Below are positions 22,321 to 33,522 of a stretch of DNA of 64,000 nucleotides, piece by piece. A model generated the notes under the pieces. The model was not told the origin of the DNA and made no database searches. It worked only from the letters and a program-made list of their open reading frames with translations. Source of the stretch: Mycobacterium paraffinicum (lineage in GTDB: Bacteria; Actinomycetota; Actinomycetes; Mycobacteriales; Mycobacteriaceae). The translations under genes and the position numbers were made by a program. The first letter of the stretch is position 1. Each line of letters starts with the position of its first letter. The stretch lies in the NCBI RefSeq assembly GCF_001907675.1, contig NZ_MPNT01000005.1, forward strand, positions 1 to 64,000, in the 5' to 3' direction.

Positions 22321-23184
22321 CTACCCGCCGAACCGTGCGCCGGAGTCGACGCCCCAAAGCGCCATGGTCAGCAGCATGTTCACGATGATCACGACGGTGA
22401 TGCTGGCCCGCATGCCGTGGCCCGCGGCGACGCCGACGCCCTCCGGGCCGCCACCCGCGTAGTACCCGTAGTAGCACTGGATCGTGGAGGCGATCCAGAC
22501 GAAGATGACGGCCTTGATCAGGGAGTAGACGATGTCCTGGCCGGCCAGCATCAGCGTGAAGTAGTGCAGGTAGGAACCGGTCGAGCCGCCGCTGCCGATG
22601 CCCACCACCACTTGCGTGCTGAGGTAACCGATCGCCAGGCAGGCGGCGTACAGCGGGACGATGGCGACCACCGAGGCGATCAGCCGGGTGGTGACCAGGT
22701 ACGGGATCGGCCGGATCGCAATCGATTCCATGGCGTCGATCTCTTCGGCGATGCGCATGGAGCCCAGCTGGGCGGTGAAGCGGCAGCCACCCTGCATGGC
22801 GAAGGCCAGCGATGCCATCAGGGGAGCCAGCTCGCGGGTGTTGACCAACGACGAGACGAAACCGGTTGCGGGTCCCAGGCCGAGCAGATCCAGGAAGTTG
22901 TAGCCCTCGATTCCGACCAGTGCCCCGACCGTCATGCCGAGCACGACGGCCACGCCGGCGGTGCCGCCGCCCACCACGATCGAGCCGTTGCCCCAGGTGA
23001 TGTTCGACAGCAGCCGCAAGAACTCGCCCCGGTACTGGCGCAGGGCGAGCGGGACCGCGACCAGCGCCCGGACGAAGAAGACCAGCATGTGCCCGAGCCG
23101 AATGATCGGTACCTTGCCCCGGCGGTAGAGCCGGACGAGCGGGACCGAAATCGGTGCCAACGGTTGATAAGCGGCCGCCGTCAT
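22321..23184 (-). CDS. YrbE family ABC transporter permease, subunit B (MlaE-like)
   Basis: A 287-residue integral membrane protein of the MlaE/YrbE permease family with five to six hydrophobic segments. The conserved coupling loop is visible as LGSMRIAEEIDAMESIAIRPIPYLVTTR (given here as the EEIDAME signature). Together with YrbEA it forms the permease that receives substrate from the Mce tunnel; the ATPase (MceG) is encoded elsewhere in mycobacteria and is absent from this window. It follows yrbEA by 18 bases. Confidence 0.93.
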   Translation of the reverse strand: MTAAAYQPLAPISVPLVRLYRRGKVPIIRLGHMLVFFVRALVAVPLALRQYRGEFLRLLSNITWGNGSIVVGGGTAGVAVVLGMTVGALVGIEGYNFLDLLGLGPATGFVSSLVNTRELAPLMASLAFAMQGGCRFTAQLGSMRIAEEIDAMESIAIRPIPYLVTTRLIASVVAIVPLYAACLAIGYLSTQVVVGIGSGGSTGSYLHYFTLMLAGQDIVYSLIKAVIFVWIASTIQCYYGYYAGGGPEGVGVAAGHGMRASITVVIIVNMLLTMALWGVDSGARFGG

Positions 23185-23202
23185 GTCATAGCTCCGTCCA
23201 TG

Positions 23203-24042
23203 TCATAGCCCCGTCCTGGGCGACAACATGATGTAGAGCTGGCTGATGGCGACGTTGACGATCATCAGCAGCAGGATGGCCTCGACCACCGCCGCGTTCA
23301 CCGAATTCGCGACACCCGTCGGCCCGCCCTTGGTGGACAAGCCTTTCTGGCTCGACACGATGGCCACGATGGCGCCGAACACGACCGCCTTCACCAGCGC
23401 CAGGATCATGTCGTCGGTGGTCGCGAAGGAGGCGAACGTCGACACGAAGCTGCCTGGGGCCCCGTTCTGGAAGTACACGTTGAACATGTAGCTCGCGAAG
23501 AATCCGGCGAAGCACACGACGCCGGTGAGGGCCACACCGATCATCACCGCGGCGGCGAAGCGGGGGACGACCAGCCGGCGGATCACCGACACGCCCATCA
23601 CCTCCATCGCGTCGGTCTCCTCGCGCATCGTTCGCGAGCCCAGGTCGGCGGTGATCGCCGATCCGACCGCCGAGGCCATCAGCACCGCGGCCACCAGTGA
23701 CGCCCCCTGCCGGATGACCGCGAGCCCGCTGGCGGCCCCGGCCAGCGACGTGGCGCCGACCTGGCCGGCCAGCAGGGCGAACTGGATGGACAGCGTGACG
23801 CTGATCGGCAGTGACACCAGGATGGTCGGCAACACGGCGGTGCCGGCCATGAATGCGCCCTGGCGGACGAACTCCTGCCATTGGAATCGCCCGGTCATCA
23901 GGTCGAAGAAGAAATATTGGGCGGTGCGCACGCCGAGGACGAATTGTTCGCCGACGGTGGTCAATGACGCGACCGGGTGACGCTTGACGTATCCGATGGA
24001 CCATTGCTGAATGGCGGTGACGCCGTCGTATCCGGTGGTCAT
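23203..24042 (-). CDS. YrbE family ABC transporter permease, subunit A (MlaE-like)
   Basis: A 279-residue membrane permease and the first gene of the mce operon. The EETDAMEVMGVSVIRRLVVPR motif is the conserved MlaE coupling loop, and hydrophobic segments such as FAAAVMIGVALTGVVCFAGFFASY span the membrane. The ATG at 24042 faces a 304-base regulatory region shared with a divergent TetR gene, which is the likely regulator of the operon. Confidence 0.93.
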   Translation of the reverse strand: MTTGYDGVTAIQQWSIGYVKRHPVASLTTVGEQFVLGVRTAQYFFFDLMTGRFQWQEFVRQGAFMAGTAVLPTILVSLPISVTLSIQFALLAGQVGATSLAGAASGLAVIRQGASLVAAVLMASAVGSAITADLGSRTMREETDAMEVMGVSVIRRLVVPRFAAAVMIGVALTGVVCFAGFFASYMFNVYFQNGAPGSFVSTFASFATTDDMILALVKAVVFGAIVAIVSSQKGLSTKGGPTGVANSVNAAVVEAILLLMIVNVAISQLYIMLSPRTGL

Positions 24043-24346
24043 AGCGCGGCTATTCGTCGTATGTCTAGCAAACTCACGGCGGCCATCATCGAATACCAGC
24101 TACGGCTTCCATCGGCCCTCTTTCCCCCCAGATTCCATGAGTGCCGTGCAGGCGCGCTCGGGCGCCGTCGAAAGTCATCTTTATTAAAATAGTGTCAACA
24201 GGCTCCACGATTACGCAGTTCAACGGTGTGTGCCGCATCACACTAGCCTACTTGATAGGGACTTTCAATAGTGTAGAGTCACTCATCTGAGTTCGTTGCT
24301 GCACGACGCCGCGGGGTCGAACTGTCGGATTGACGAAGGTGAAGGC
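24043..24346. promoter_or_regulatory. Divergent control region between the mce operon and tetR
   Basis: No gene fits in these 304 bases. The stretch from about 24175 to 24290 is clearly more AT-rich than its surroundings. The hexamer TAGTGT occurs at 24190-24195 and 24269-24274 and as its complement ACACTA at 24240-24245, giving spaced inverted copies that could be TetR operator half-sites. The first and last copies sit in the longer direct repeat AATAGTGT. I cannot place a -10/-35 pair with confidence. Known KstR or KstR2 operator motifs are not seen. Confidence 0.4.
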
Positions 24347-24946
24347 ATGCCCTCAGCAAACACCGGCTCGTTACGAGACCGCCGTCGTGCTGAGCTAGTT
24401 TCGCAGATCCAGCAGACCGCCCAGCGGCTTTTCGCCGAACGCGGCTTCGACGCGGTGACGACCGAGGAGATCGCCGCGGCGGCCGGCGTATCGATCAGCA
24501 CCTATTTCCGGTACGCGCCCACCAAGGAGAGCCTGCTGGTCGGTCCAGTCCGGGAGGCCAGCGCCGAGATCGTCGAGTCCTACGGCGCGAGACCACCGGA
24601 CGAGTCACCTGTCGAGGCGTTGATCCGGCTATTCGTCGCGCGCGCCAAAGAGGTCATCGAAGTCCAGACGCTGGACACCTGGCGCCTGGCCATCGCCACC
24701 GCCCCGCGCCTGTTGAGCCAATCGGTGCTGGTCACCGAGACCGAACATCGTGAATTCGTCGAGCAAGTGGCGTCCCGCATGGGCGTCGACGCAGCGGCGG
24801 ACATCCGGCCCGCGCTGTTGGTGCACACCAGCTTGGCCACGGCCAAATTCGTCATCGACCGCTGGCTCACCCAGCCCGCCGACGGCGCGGAGTTTCACGT
24901 TCAGCTCGAAGAGGCGCTGCTCATGACGCTCGCCGGGTTCGGCTGA
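24347..24946 (+). CDS. TetR family regulator, probable mce operon repressor
   Basis: A 199-residue TetR protein. The N-terminal helix-turn-helix is clear: [40 protein letters not shown] (recognition helix around [10 protein letters not shown]). The C-terminal half is a ligand-binding domain, ending in the helix [15 protein letters not shown] chose the ATG at 24347 because GAAGGTGAAGG stands just upstream; the open frame extends to 24296 without a ribosome binding site. Its divergent position suggests control of the mce operon and itself. The ligand is unknown. Confidence 0.85.
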   Translation: MPSANTGSLRDRRRAELVSQIQQTAQRLFAERGFDAVTTEEIAAAAGVSISTYFRYAPTKESLLVGPVREASAEIVESYGARPPDESPVEALIRLFVARAKEVIEVQTLDTWRLAIATAPRLLSQSVLVTETEHREFVEQVASRMGVDAAADIRPALLVHTSLATAKFVIDRWLTQPADGAEFHVQLEEALLMTLAGFG

Positions 24947-25002
24947 TCGGGCGGCTCAAAACGTCGCCGGCGGGAAACCGCCGTGACTGTGCGCGCTGCC
25001 GC

Positions 25003-26741
<1,739 letters not shown>

Positions 26742-26750
26742 ATCTGCAAG

Positions 26751-26780
26751 TGTAGACAACGGTGCCATGTCAGGTCTACA
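26751..26780. promoter_or_regulatory. Inverted repeat TGTAGAC-N16-GTCTACA, candidate TetR operator
   Basis: Perfect seven-base arms (26751-26757 and 26774-26780) lie just upstream of the TetR start on the minus strand and in the divergent region toward the DUF4126 gene. Position and symmetry suit autorepression by the TetR dimer. The 16-base spacer is long for one dimer and could hold two half-sites. Confidence 0.45.
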
Positions 26781-26954
26781 GTCGTATACATTCCAGCGAG
26801 TCGTCTCCATGCTGAGCTGAGACCACACGGGTCGCCGCCGAAGAAAGGAGCCGATCGCCGTCTCGCTGGCTACGCTGGCGCCCGCACCCACCCGATGAAA
26901 GACTCTTACCGCCGGGGGACCGACTCTGGTGGTCCACCTCCACAGGAGCTACCC

Positions 26955-27464
26955 ATGACACATTTCCTGATTCTGCTGCTGGCTCTACTGATTGGTGTCG
27001 TCGCCGGGCTGCGTTCGCTGACGGCCCCCGCGGTGGTCGCTTGGGCGGCCTATCTCGGCTGGCTCGACCTGCATGGCACGTGGGCGTCGTGGCTGGCGAA
27101 CATCATCACGGTCGTCGTCTTCACCGTCCTCGCGGTCGGCGAGCTGGTCAACGACAAGCTGCCCAAGACGCCGGCCCGCACGGCGCCGCCGATCTTCGCC
27201 GCCCGGATCGTCATGGGCGGACTGGCGGGCGCGGCGCTCGGTGCCTGGCCGCACTGGACCTTCACCGCGCTGGGAGCCGGCGTCATCGGCGCGGTGCTCG
27301 GCACGCTCGGCGGCTATCAGGCGCGCAAGCGGCTGGCCGCCGTGGCCGGCAAGGACCTGCCCATCGCGCTGCTGGAGGACGCGGTCGCGATCGTGGGCGG
27401 GTTCGCCATCGCCGCGGTCACGGGTCACGTGTTGACGGAATACCTGCTGACGGCGGTTAAGTGA
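26955..27464 (+). CDS. DUF4126 family membrane protein
   Basis: A 169-residue hydrophobic protein with about five membrane segments (FLILLLALLIGVVAGL, ASWLANIITVVVFTVLAVGEL, IVMGGLAGAALGAW and two more). The LRSLTAPAVVAWAAYLGWL start and NDKLPKTPARTAPPIF loop are typical of DUF4126 (Rv2120c-like). AGGAG stands seven bases before the ATG. Its stop overlaps the next start (GTGA), so it is co-translated with the flavin oxidoreductase. Function unknown. Confidence 0.88.
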   Translation: MTHFLILLLALLIGVVAGLRSLTAPAVVAWAAYLGWLDLHGTWASWLANIITVVVFTVLAVGELVNDKLPKTPARTAPPIFAARIVMGGLAGAALGAWPHWTFTALGAGVIGAVLGTLGGYQARKRLAAVAGKDLPIALLEDAVAIVGGFAIAAVTGHVLTEYLLTAVK

Positions 27465-28843
27465 CACAGCATTTCGACGCGATCATCGTTGGCGCCGGGC
27501 AGGCCGGCCCACCGCTGGCGGGGCGACTGACGGCGGCCGGGCAGCGGGTCGCGCTGGTGGAGCGCAAACTGATCGGTGGCACCTGCGTGAACACCGGGTG
27601 CATCCCGACCAAGACCCTGGTGGCCAGCGCGTACGCCGCTCACCTCGCGCGCCGCGGCGCGGATTACGGTGTGGCGACCGGACCGGTCAGCGTGGACATG
27701 GCGAAAGTCAAGGCGCGCAAGGACGAAATCATGTTGAGCGACCGTAAGGGCATCGAGGACTGGTTGGCGGGAATGGACGGTTGCACCGTCTTTCGCGGGC
27801 ACGCCCGGTTCGAGGATCCGCACACGTTGCGTGTCGACTACCAAGACGGGCACGACGTGCTACACGCCGACCGGATCTTCCTCAACGTCGGCGGTCGCGC
27901 GGTGGTACCGGAAATCCCCGGGCTCTCCGACGTGGAATTCCTCACCAACGTCTCGATCCTCGAACTCGACGCGCTGCCAAGCCATCTCGTCATCCTCGGC
28001 GGCAGCTACATCGCGCTGGAGTTCGCCCAGATGTACCGGCGCTTCGGCGCCCGGGTGACTGTCGTCGAGCGGGGTTCGCGGCTGGCGTCCCGCGAGGACG
28101 AGGACGTGTCGGCCACCGTCCGCAGCGTCCTGGAGGAAGAGGGCATCGACGTCGTGGTCGGTGCCGATGACGTGCGAATCACCAAGACCGACAATGGTTT
28201 CGAGCTGACCCCGAGCGCCGGCGGCGCTCCGATTGCCGGGAGTCACCTGCTGCTGGCCGTGGGCCGGCGGCCCAACACCGACGACCTGGGCCTCGAGGCG
28301 GCCGGCGTGCGGACCGACACCCGCGGCTACATCGTCGTCGACGACCAGCTCAAGACCAACGTCGACCACATCTGGGCGATGGGGGACTGCAACGGCAAGG
28401 GCGCCTTCACCCACACCTCTTACAACGATTTCGAGATCGTCGCGGCCAACCTGCTCGACGACGACCCACGCCGGGTCAGCGACCGCATCCCCACCTACGC
28501 GCTCTACATCGACCCCCCGTTGGGGCGGGCCGGGATGACCGTCGACCAGGTCCGTGCGTCGGGACGCAAAGCGCTGGTGGGCAAGCGGCCGATGACACGG
28601 GTCGGCCGCGCGGTGGAAAAGGGTGAGACGCAAGGCTTTATGAAGGTGGTTGTGGATGCCGACACCCAGCAGATCCTGGGAGCGGCCATCTTCGGCGTCG
28701 GCGGCGACGAGGCCGTTCACGAGATCCTGGACGTCATGTCGGCCAAAGCGCCCTATACGACGCTCGCTCGCACCATGCACATCCATCCCACCGTCAGCGA
28801 GCTCATCCCCACGATGCTGCAGGAGATGACCCCGCTCGACTAG
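27461..28843 (+). CDS. FAD-dependent pyridine nucleotide-disulfide oxidoreductase (mercuric reductase-like)
   Basis: A 460-residue class I flavin disulfide reductase. The FAD dinucleotide loop VGAGQAG is at residues 10-16, the redox disulfide GGTCVNTGC at 39-47 (Cys42, Cys47), the NAD(P) loop ILGGSYIALEFAQ near 177-189, and the second FAD contact AMGDCNGKGAF. The C-terminal dimerisation domain has the active-site HPTVSELIPTML. It lacks the N-terminal HMA domain and C-terminal Cys pair of true MerA, so the substrate is open. Start GTG overlaps the DUF4126 stop. Confidence 0.9.
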   Translation: MTQHFDAIIVGAGQAGPPLAGRLTAAGQRVALVERKLIGGTCVNTGCIPTKTLVASAYAAHLARRGADYGVATGPVSVDMAKVKARKDEIMLSDRKGIEDWLAGMDGCTVFRGHARFEDPHTLRVDYQDGHDVLHADRIFLNVGGRAVVPEIPGLSDVEFLTNVSILELDALPSHLVILGGSYIALEFAQMYRRFGARVTVVERGSRLASREDEDVSATVRSVLEEEGIDVVVGADDVRITKTDNGFELTPSAGGAPIAGSHLLLAVGRRPNTDDLGLEAAGVRTDTRGYIVVDDQLKTNVDHIWAMGDCNGKGAFTHTSYNDFEIVAANLLDDDPRRVSDRIPTYALYIDPPLGRAGMTVDQVRASGRKALVGKRPMTRVGRAVEKGETQGFMKVVVDADTQQILGAAIFGVGGDEAVHEILDVMSAKAPYTTLARTMHIHPTVSELIPTMLQEMTPLD

Positions 28844-28887
28844 ACGGCATGGGGGCTGGGCGGATCGCCACCGTGGGGCGCGACCGC

Positions 28888-30183
28888 TTACCGGGACGCG
28901 GTGGCGGGGCGACGGGACCGCCGCCGCCTGGGACGCGTGGCCGATGCGCCGCGCGGGGAAGCGAGGGTGGCCGAGGACCGACGGACCTCCACCGGCGCCG
29001 GTGCGACGGACTGGCGGGGCGCGGGCTCACCGGCTAGGGCGTGGATGACGGGCGACGCCGCGGTGACCTGCTGGGGAACGGCGCGGATGGCGGCCTTGCG
29101 CATCATCGACTCGGTGTCCCGGCGCTGCTCGGGCAGCGCGATGGTGACCACGTCACCGGAGGCGCCGGCCCGGGCCGTGCGGCCGGATCGATGCAAATAG
29201 GCCTTGTGCTCGGCGGGCGGGTCCACGTGGACCACGAGCTCGACGTTGTCCACGTGTACGCCGCGCGCGGCGATGTCGGTCGCGACGAGCACTCGCGCCT
29301 GTCCAGTCGCGAACGCCGCCAGGTTCCGGTCGCGCACGTTCTGGGACAGGTTGCCGTGTAACTCCACCGACGCGATGCCCGATTGGGTGAGTTGGCGGGC
29401 CAGCTTCCGGGCCTGGTGCTTGGTGCGCATGAACAGGATTCGCCGGGAATCTCCCGCGGCCAGCCGGTGCACCAACTCCTTCTTGGCCTGCGGCCCGTCG
29501 ACACAGAAGAGGTGATGTGTCATGGCGGGAGTCAGGGACGTCGGTTCTGCGATCGATCGTGTCACGGGGGTGGTGAGGAATCGCTTCACCAGGGTGTCGA
29601 CCGCGGCATCGAGGGTGGCCGAGAACAGCATCCGCTGCCCGCCCGTGGGCGTGGCCGCGAGGATGCGGGTAACGGTGGGCAGGAAGCCCAGATCGGCGAG
29701 GTGGTCCGCCTCGTCAATGACCGTCACCTGCACCGCGCTCAGCTTGACGATGCCTTGCTTCATCAGGTCTTCCAGCCGGCCCGGGCAGGCGACGACGATG
29801 TCGACGCCGGATTTCAGCGCCGAAGCCTGCTTGTGCTGCGGCACGCCGCCGAAGACGGTGGTCACGCGCAGGCCCCGAACCGCGGCGAGCGGCGCGATGG
29901 TCGCGGCGATCTGGGTCGCCAGTTCGCGCGTGGGCGCCAACACCAGGCCGGTCGGCTTGCCGGGCCGGCGATTACCGGCGTCGAGCCGGCTCACCAGGGG
30001 GATCGAGAAGGCGAGCGTCTTGCCGCTGCCGGTCTTGCCGCGGCCCAACACATCTCGGCCGGCAAGCGTATCCGGCAGTGTTTCAATCTGGATCGGGAAC
30101 GGCCGATCGACGCCGCCCTTGGCGAGCGCGTCAACCAGCGATGGGCTCACCCCGAGGTGAGCAAATGTAGTGTCTTCAAGCAT
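28888..30183 (-). CDS. DEAD-box ATP-dependent RNA helicase
   Basis: A 431-residue helicase of the RhlE/DeaD type. In order: Q motif (FAHLGVSPSLVDAL ... PFPIQIETLP), Walker A GRGKTGSGKT (47-56), PTRELATQIA, ACPGRLEDLM, DEAD box VIDEAD (155-160), SAT (188-190), then the second RecA domain with LVATDIAARGVHVDNVELVVH and HRSGRTARAG. The last 60 residues are a basic Arg/Pro/Ala-rich tail for RNA binding. No gene lies in the 268 bases upstream (to 30451), so a long 5' leader is possible, as in cold-induced helicases. That is inference. Confidence 0.95.
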   Translation of the reverse strand: MLEDTTFAHLGVSPSLVDALAKGGVDRPFPIQIETLPDTLAGRDVLGRGKTGSGKTLAFSIPLVSRLDAGNRRPGKPTGLVLAPTRELATQIAATIAPLAAVRGLRVTTVFGGVPQHKQASALKSGVDIVVACPGRLEDLMKQGIVKLSAVQVTVIDEADHLADLGFLPTVTRILAATPTGGQRMLFSATLDAAVDTLVKRFLTTPVTRSIAEPTSLTPAMTHHLFCVDGPQAKKELVHRLAAGDSRRILFMRTKHQARKLARQLTQSGIASVELHGNLSQNVRDRNLAAFATGQARVLVATDIAARGVHVDNVELVVHVDPPAEHKAYLHRSGRTARAGASGDVVTIALPEQRRDTESMMRKAAIRAVPQQVTAASPVIHALAGEPAPRQSVAPAPVEVRRSSATLASPRGASATRPRRRRSRRPATASR

Positions 30184-30451
30184 GTTTCACTGTCCCTAAA
30201 GCGTCGGTGGTAGCGAGATTGCCTGTCTGGCAACATCGATCGCCGCGACTCGAGGCTGTGCGGTGCGCACCTGGTCATCTCGGACTCGGCGCCCCGCGGG
30301 GATCTGAGAGGAAATAACGAATCGATCACGACGTATTGGCGAGCCATTCGGCGCCAACGTTGACAACAGCCTACCGCACTTGCCGGTGAACTATTGCGTC
30401 CGGGCGCTCACGCCGTAATGACTCTCGTCACACCGGTGGACCGCCCGGCGG

Positions 30452-31366
30452 TCACGCCGCCGGTTCGGTCGGTTGCGAAACACCTTGCGCCAGAGCGATA
30501 TCCGGCCACCCGGGATAGGTTGGCGGGGTTCCGCCGAACAGCGGGCAGTGCTGCTGGTGGGGGCACCAGTCGCACAACCGCGACTGGCTGGGGCGGAAAT
30601 CGCCGGTTTGGCCGGCGGATTGAATCGCGCGCCAGATCGCCATCAGGGTTTTCTCGAAGCGCAGCAACTCGTCGTGGTCGGGCGAATAGTCCAACACCTG
30701 CCCGTCGGCGAGATAGATCAGCCGCAGCCGGGCGGGTGGGACCCCGCGCGTGCGCAGCAGGGCCACCGCGTAGAACTTCATCTGGAACATCGCCTTGAAC
30801 TCGGCCAGGGCCCGCGCCGCAGGCGGGGCCTTGCCGGTCTTGTAATCGACCACCCGCACCTCCCCGGTGGCGGCGAGGTCGATCCGATCGATGAATCCGC
30901 GCAGCAGGGTGCCGTCCGCGAGCTCGACCTCGACGCGCTCCTCGCAGCACTGCGGGTCGAAGCGGGTCGGGTCCTCGAGCCGGTAGTAGCCGGAGAGCAG
31001 CGCCCGAGCCTCGGTGATCAGCTGGCCGCGCTGGTCCGGATCGAACTCGCCGGCCAGCTCGGGCGCCGCGGCGATTACCTGGTCCCAGGCCGGCTCGACC
31101 AGTGCCAGCGCGGTGTCGGGACCCCGCTGGGCGGCGGGCAGCCCGTAGAGCTGCTGCAGGGCGGCGTGCACCACCGAGCCGCGCAGCTGTGCCGCCGACG
31201 GCGCCTCGGGCAACCGGTCGATCGCCCGGAAGCGGTACAGCAGCGGGCACTGCTTGAAGTCCGCCGCCCGCGACGGCGACAACGCCGGTTTCGAAGCCGG
31301 TTTGGAAACCGGTTTCGAAACCGGTCGCGCAGCCGGCCGCGCGAGTGCCTGCGGCTGGTCGGTCAT
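30452..31366 (-). CDS. RecB-family nuclease with Cas4-like Fe-S cluster
   Basis: A 304-residue PD-(D/E)XK nuclease (Rv2119-like). Motifs are SPSRAADFKQCPLLYRFR at the start, RGSVVHAALQQLY (His), GFIDRIDLAATGEVRVVDYKTGK (Asp ... Asp-x-Lys catalytic core) and the C-terminal CDWCPHQQHC. The early Cys plus this C-x2-C-x5-C would hold a 4Fe-4S cluster as in AddB and Cas4. The first 30 residues contain a short SKPV/SKPA repeat. The ATG at 31366 follows a TACGCT box (31373-31378) by six bases, suggesting leaderless expression. Probable role in DNA end processing; no direct proof. Confidence 0.9.
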   Translation of the reverse strand: MTDQPQALARPAARPVSKPVSKPASKPALSPSRAADFKQCPLLYRFRAIDRLPEAPSAAQLRGSVVHAALQQLYGLPAAQRGPDTALALVEPAWDQVIAAAPELAGEFDPDQRGQLITEARALLSGYYRLEDPTRFDPQCCEERVEVELADGTLLRGFIDRIDLAATGEVRVVDYKTGKAPPAARALAEFKAMFQMKFYAVALLRTRGVPPARLRLIYLADGQVLDYSPDHDELLRFEKTLMAIWRAIQSAGQTGDFRPSQSRLCDWCPHQQHCPLFGGTPPTYPGWPDIALAQGVSQPTEPAA

Positions 31367-31379
31367 GTGCGCAGCGTAG

Positions 31380-32282
<903 letters not shown>

Positions 32283-32289
32283 CCAGCCC

Positions 32290-32583
32290 TTAATCGTCGC
32301 TGCGCTGCAGTCCCCGTCGCACCGACAGCAGCTCGAACTCGGGGTGCGCGGCCACCAGCCGCTCGGCCGCATCCAAAACGTCGACCGCATGGCTGCGGTC
32401 GCCGGACACCGTTGCCACGCCGATGCCGGCGCGTCGATACAGGTCGTGCGAACCGGTCTCGGCCGCCGACACGCTGAACTTGCGTTGCAGCTCGGCGACG
32501 ACGGGACGGATCACCGACCGCTTCTGTTTGAGTGACCGGACATCGCCGAGCAGCACGTCGAACTCGAGCCAGCCGATCCACAT
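32290..32583 (-). CDS. DUF503 family protein
   Basis: A 97-residue protein starting MWIGWLEFDVLLGDVRSLKQ, the family signature of DUF503 (Rv2117-like; related to YlxP, which is found beside rbfA in other bacteria). Further conserved parts are KRSVIRPVVAELQRKFSVS and RAGIGVATVSGD. The ferredoxin-like fold suggests RNA or ribosome binding, but the role is not shown. It follows lppK by eight bases on the same strand. Confidence 0.9.
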   Translation of the reverse strand: MWIGWLEFDVLLGDVRSLKQKRSVIRPVVAELQRKFSVSAAETGSHDLYRRAGIGVATVSGDRSHAVDVLDAAERLVAAHPEFELLSVRRGLQRSDD

Positions 32584-32591
32584 GCCGCGGG

Positions 32592-33212
32592 TCAACCGGG
32601 TGGAGTCGGGGTCGGGCCGGGCGCGGGAGCCGGGGCGGGGCCGGGTGGCGGTGCGGGGGTGGGCTCGGGAACGGGTGCAGGGGTGGGCGGCGGTGTCACC
32701 GCGGGTGACTTGCCCAGCACCAACAGCATCTCGGCGGTTCGCCGGGACAACTGCCAACCGCCTTGGAAGGGCGTGAATTCCATCGGGAAGTGGAAGCTGG
32801 CGTTGGCCCGCTGCGCGGTGTTGACGTCGATGTTGGCCACCACGTTGGCGGGGGTCTTGTCCGACCAGGCGATGTCGTGCGCGACGAAGGTCATCGGCAG
32901 GTAGCCGTTGTCGCGCAACGCGTTGGTGAACTTGTCCAAGGTGTCCGCGCTCTCGGGGGTGGCGCCTTCGACCAAACTCACCTTGTTGATACCGGGTACG
33001 TTCGGGTCGGCTAACCGGGTCAAGATGTCGGTAAGGGCTTCAGGCGTCGGCAGCGGGGTAGTCGGAGGTACGACAACCGTGCTCGACGTGGCCGGGGGCG
33101 CCGCAGGCACGGAGGAGGCGATGCGGGGTTGTTGATGCGACGAACATCCCGAGATCCCGACCGCCGCCAAGACAGTGGCGGCGCTCACGGCTGCGGACAG
33201 GTGTCGGCGCAT
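32592..33212 (-). CDS. lppK: Lipoprotein LppK-like
   Basis: A 206-residue lipoprotein: [19 protein letters not shown] then lipobox GISGC. A Pro/Thr-rich linker precedes a folded domain of about 110 residues ([19 protein letters not shown] to [17 protein letters not shown] end), which looks like the low-molecular-weight lipoprotein antigen fold. The last 35 residues are a Pro/Ala repeat tail. The ATG at 33212 was chosen for the signal peptide; the frame is open further up, into the mpa leader. Position matches Rv2116. Confidence 0.85.
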   Translation of the reverse strand: MRRHLSAAVSAATVLAAVGISGCSSHQQPRIASSVPAAPPATSSTVVVPPTTPLPTPEALTDILTRLADPNVPGINKVSLVEGATPESADTLDKFTNALRDNGYLPMTFVAHDIAWSDKTPANVVANIDVNTAQRANASFHFPMEFTPFQGGWQLSRRTAEMLLVLGKSPAVTPPPTPAPVPEPTPAPPPGPAPAPAPGPTPTPPG

Positions 33213-33522
33213 CCAGTCGATCAGGCCGGCCGGGGGGTGGGGACGCTTCCCGACGCGGGCACCCGCCGCGCGGTCGAGCCAACGGGTGCAACTGAACTCA
33301 CACCCGCGGTCGCCACGCCGACCGCGGCCGTGCCGAGAAAGCCTGTGGCGAGGCTTTTTGCGGTCACGGCGGCCCTTTCGATCAGCGAGATTAGTGGCCG
33401 AGACTACCAGCGAGACGAAAATCTTAACTTTTCGTGGGTATTTGACTCCGCGCATCATTGGCCAATCGCCGGTAGCGTTGAAGTATCCACCGCGCCAATT
33501 CGGTGTGGGAAAGGAGCGCAAC
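33213..33522. promoter_or_regulatory. Divergent region between lppK and mpa
   Basis: These 310 bases carry no gene of their own, though open frames cross them on both strands. The part from about 33390 to 33500 is AT-richer than its surroundings and probably holds the promoters. The mpa ribosome binding site AAAGGAG is at 33510-33516, six bases before the ATG. Confidence 0.5.

Noticed and set aside
24043..24346. KstR-type cholesterol operator for the mce operon.
   Set aside because: No palindrome resembling the remembered KstR or KstR2 sites is present, so assignment as mce4 or cholesterol import is not supported.
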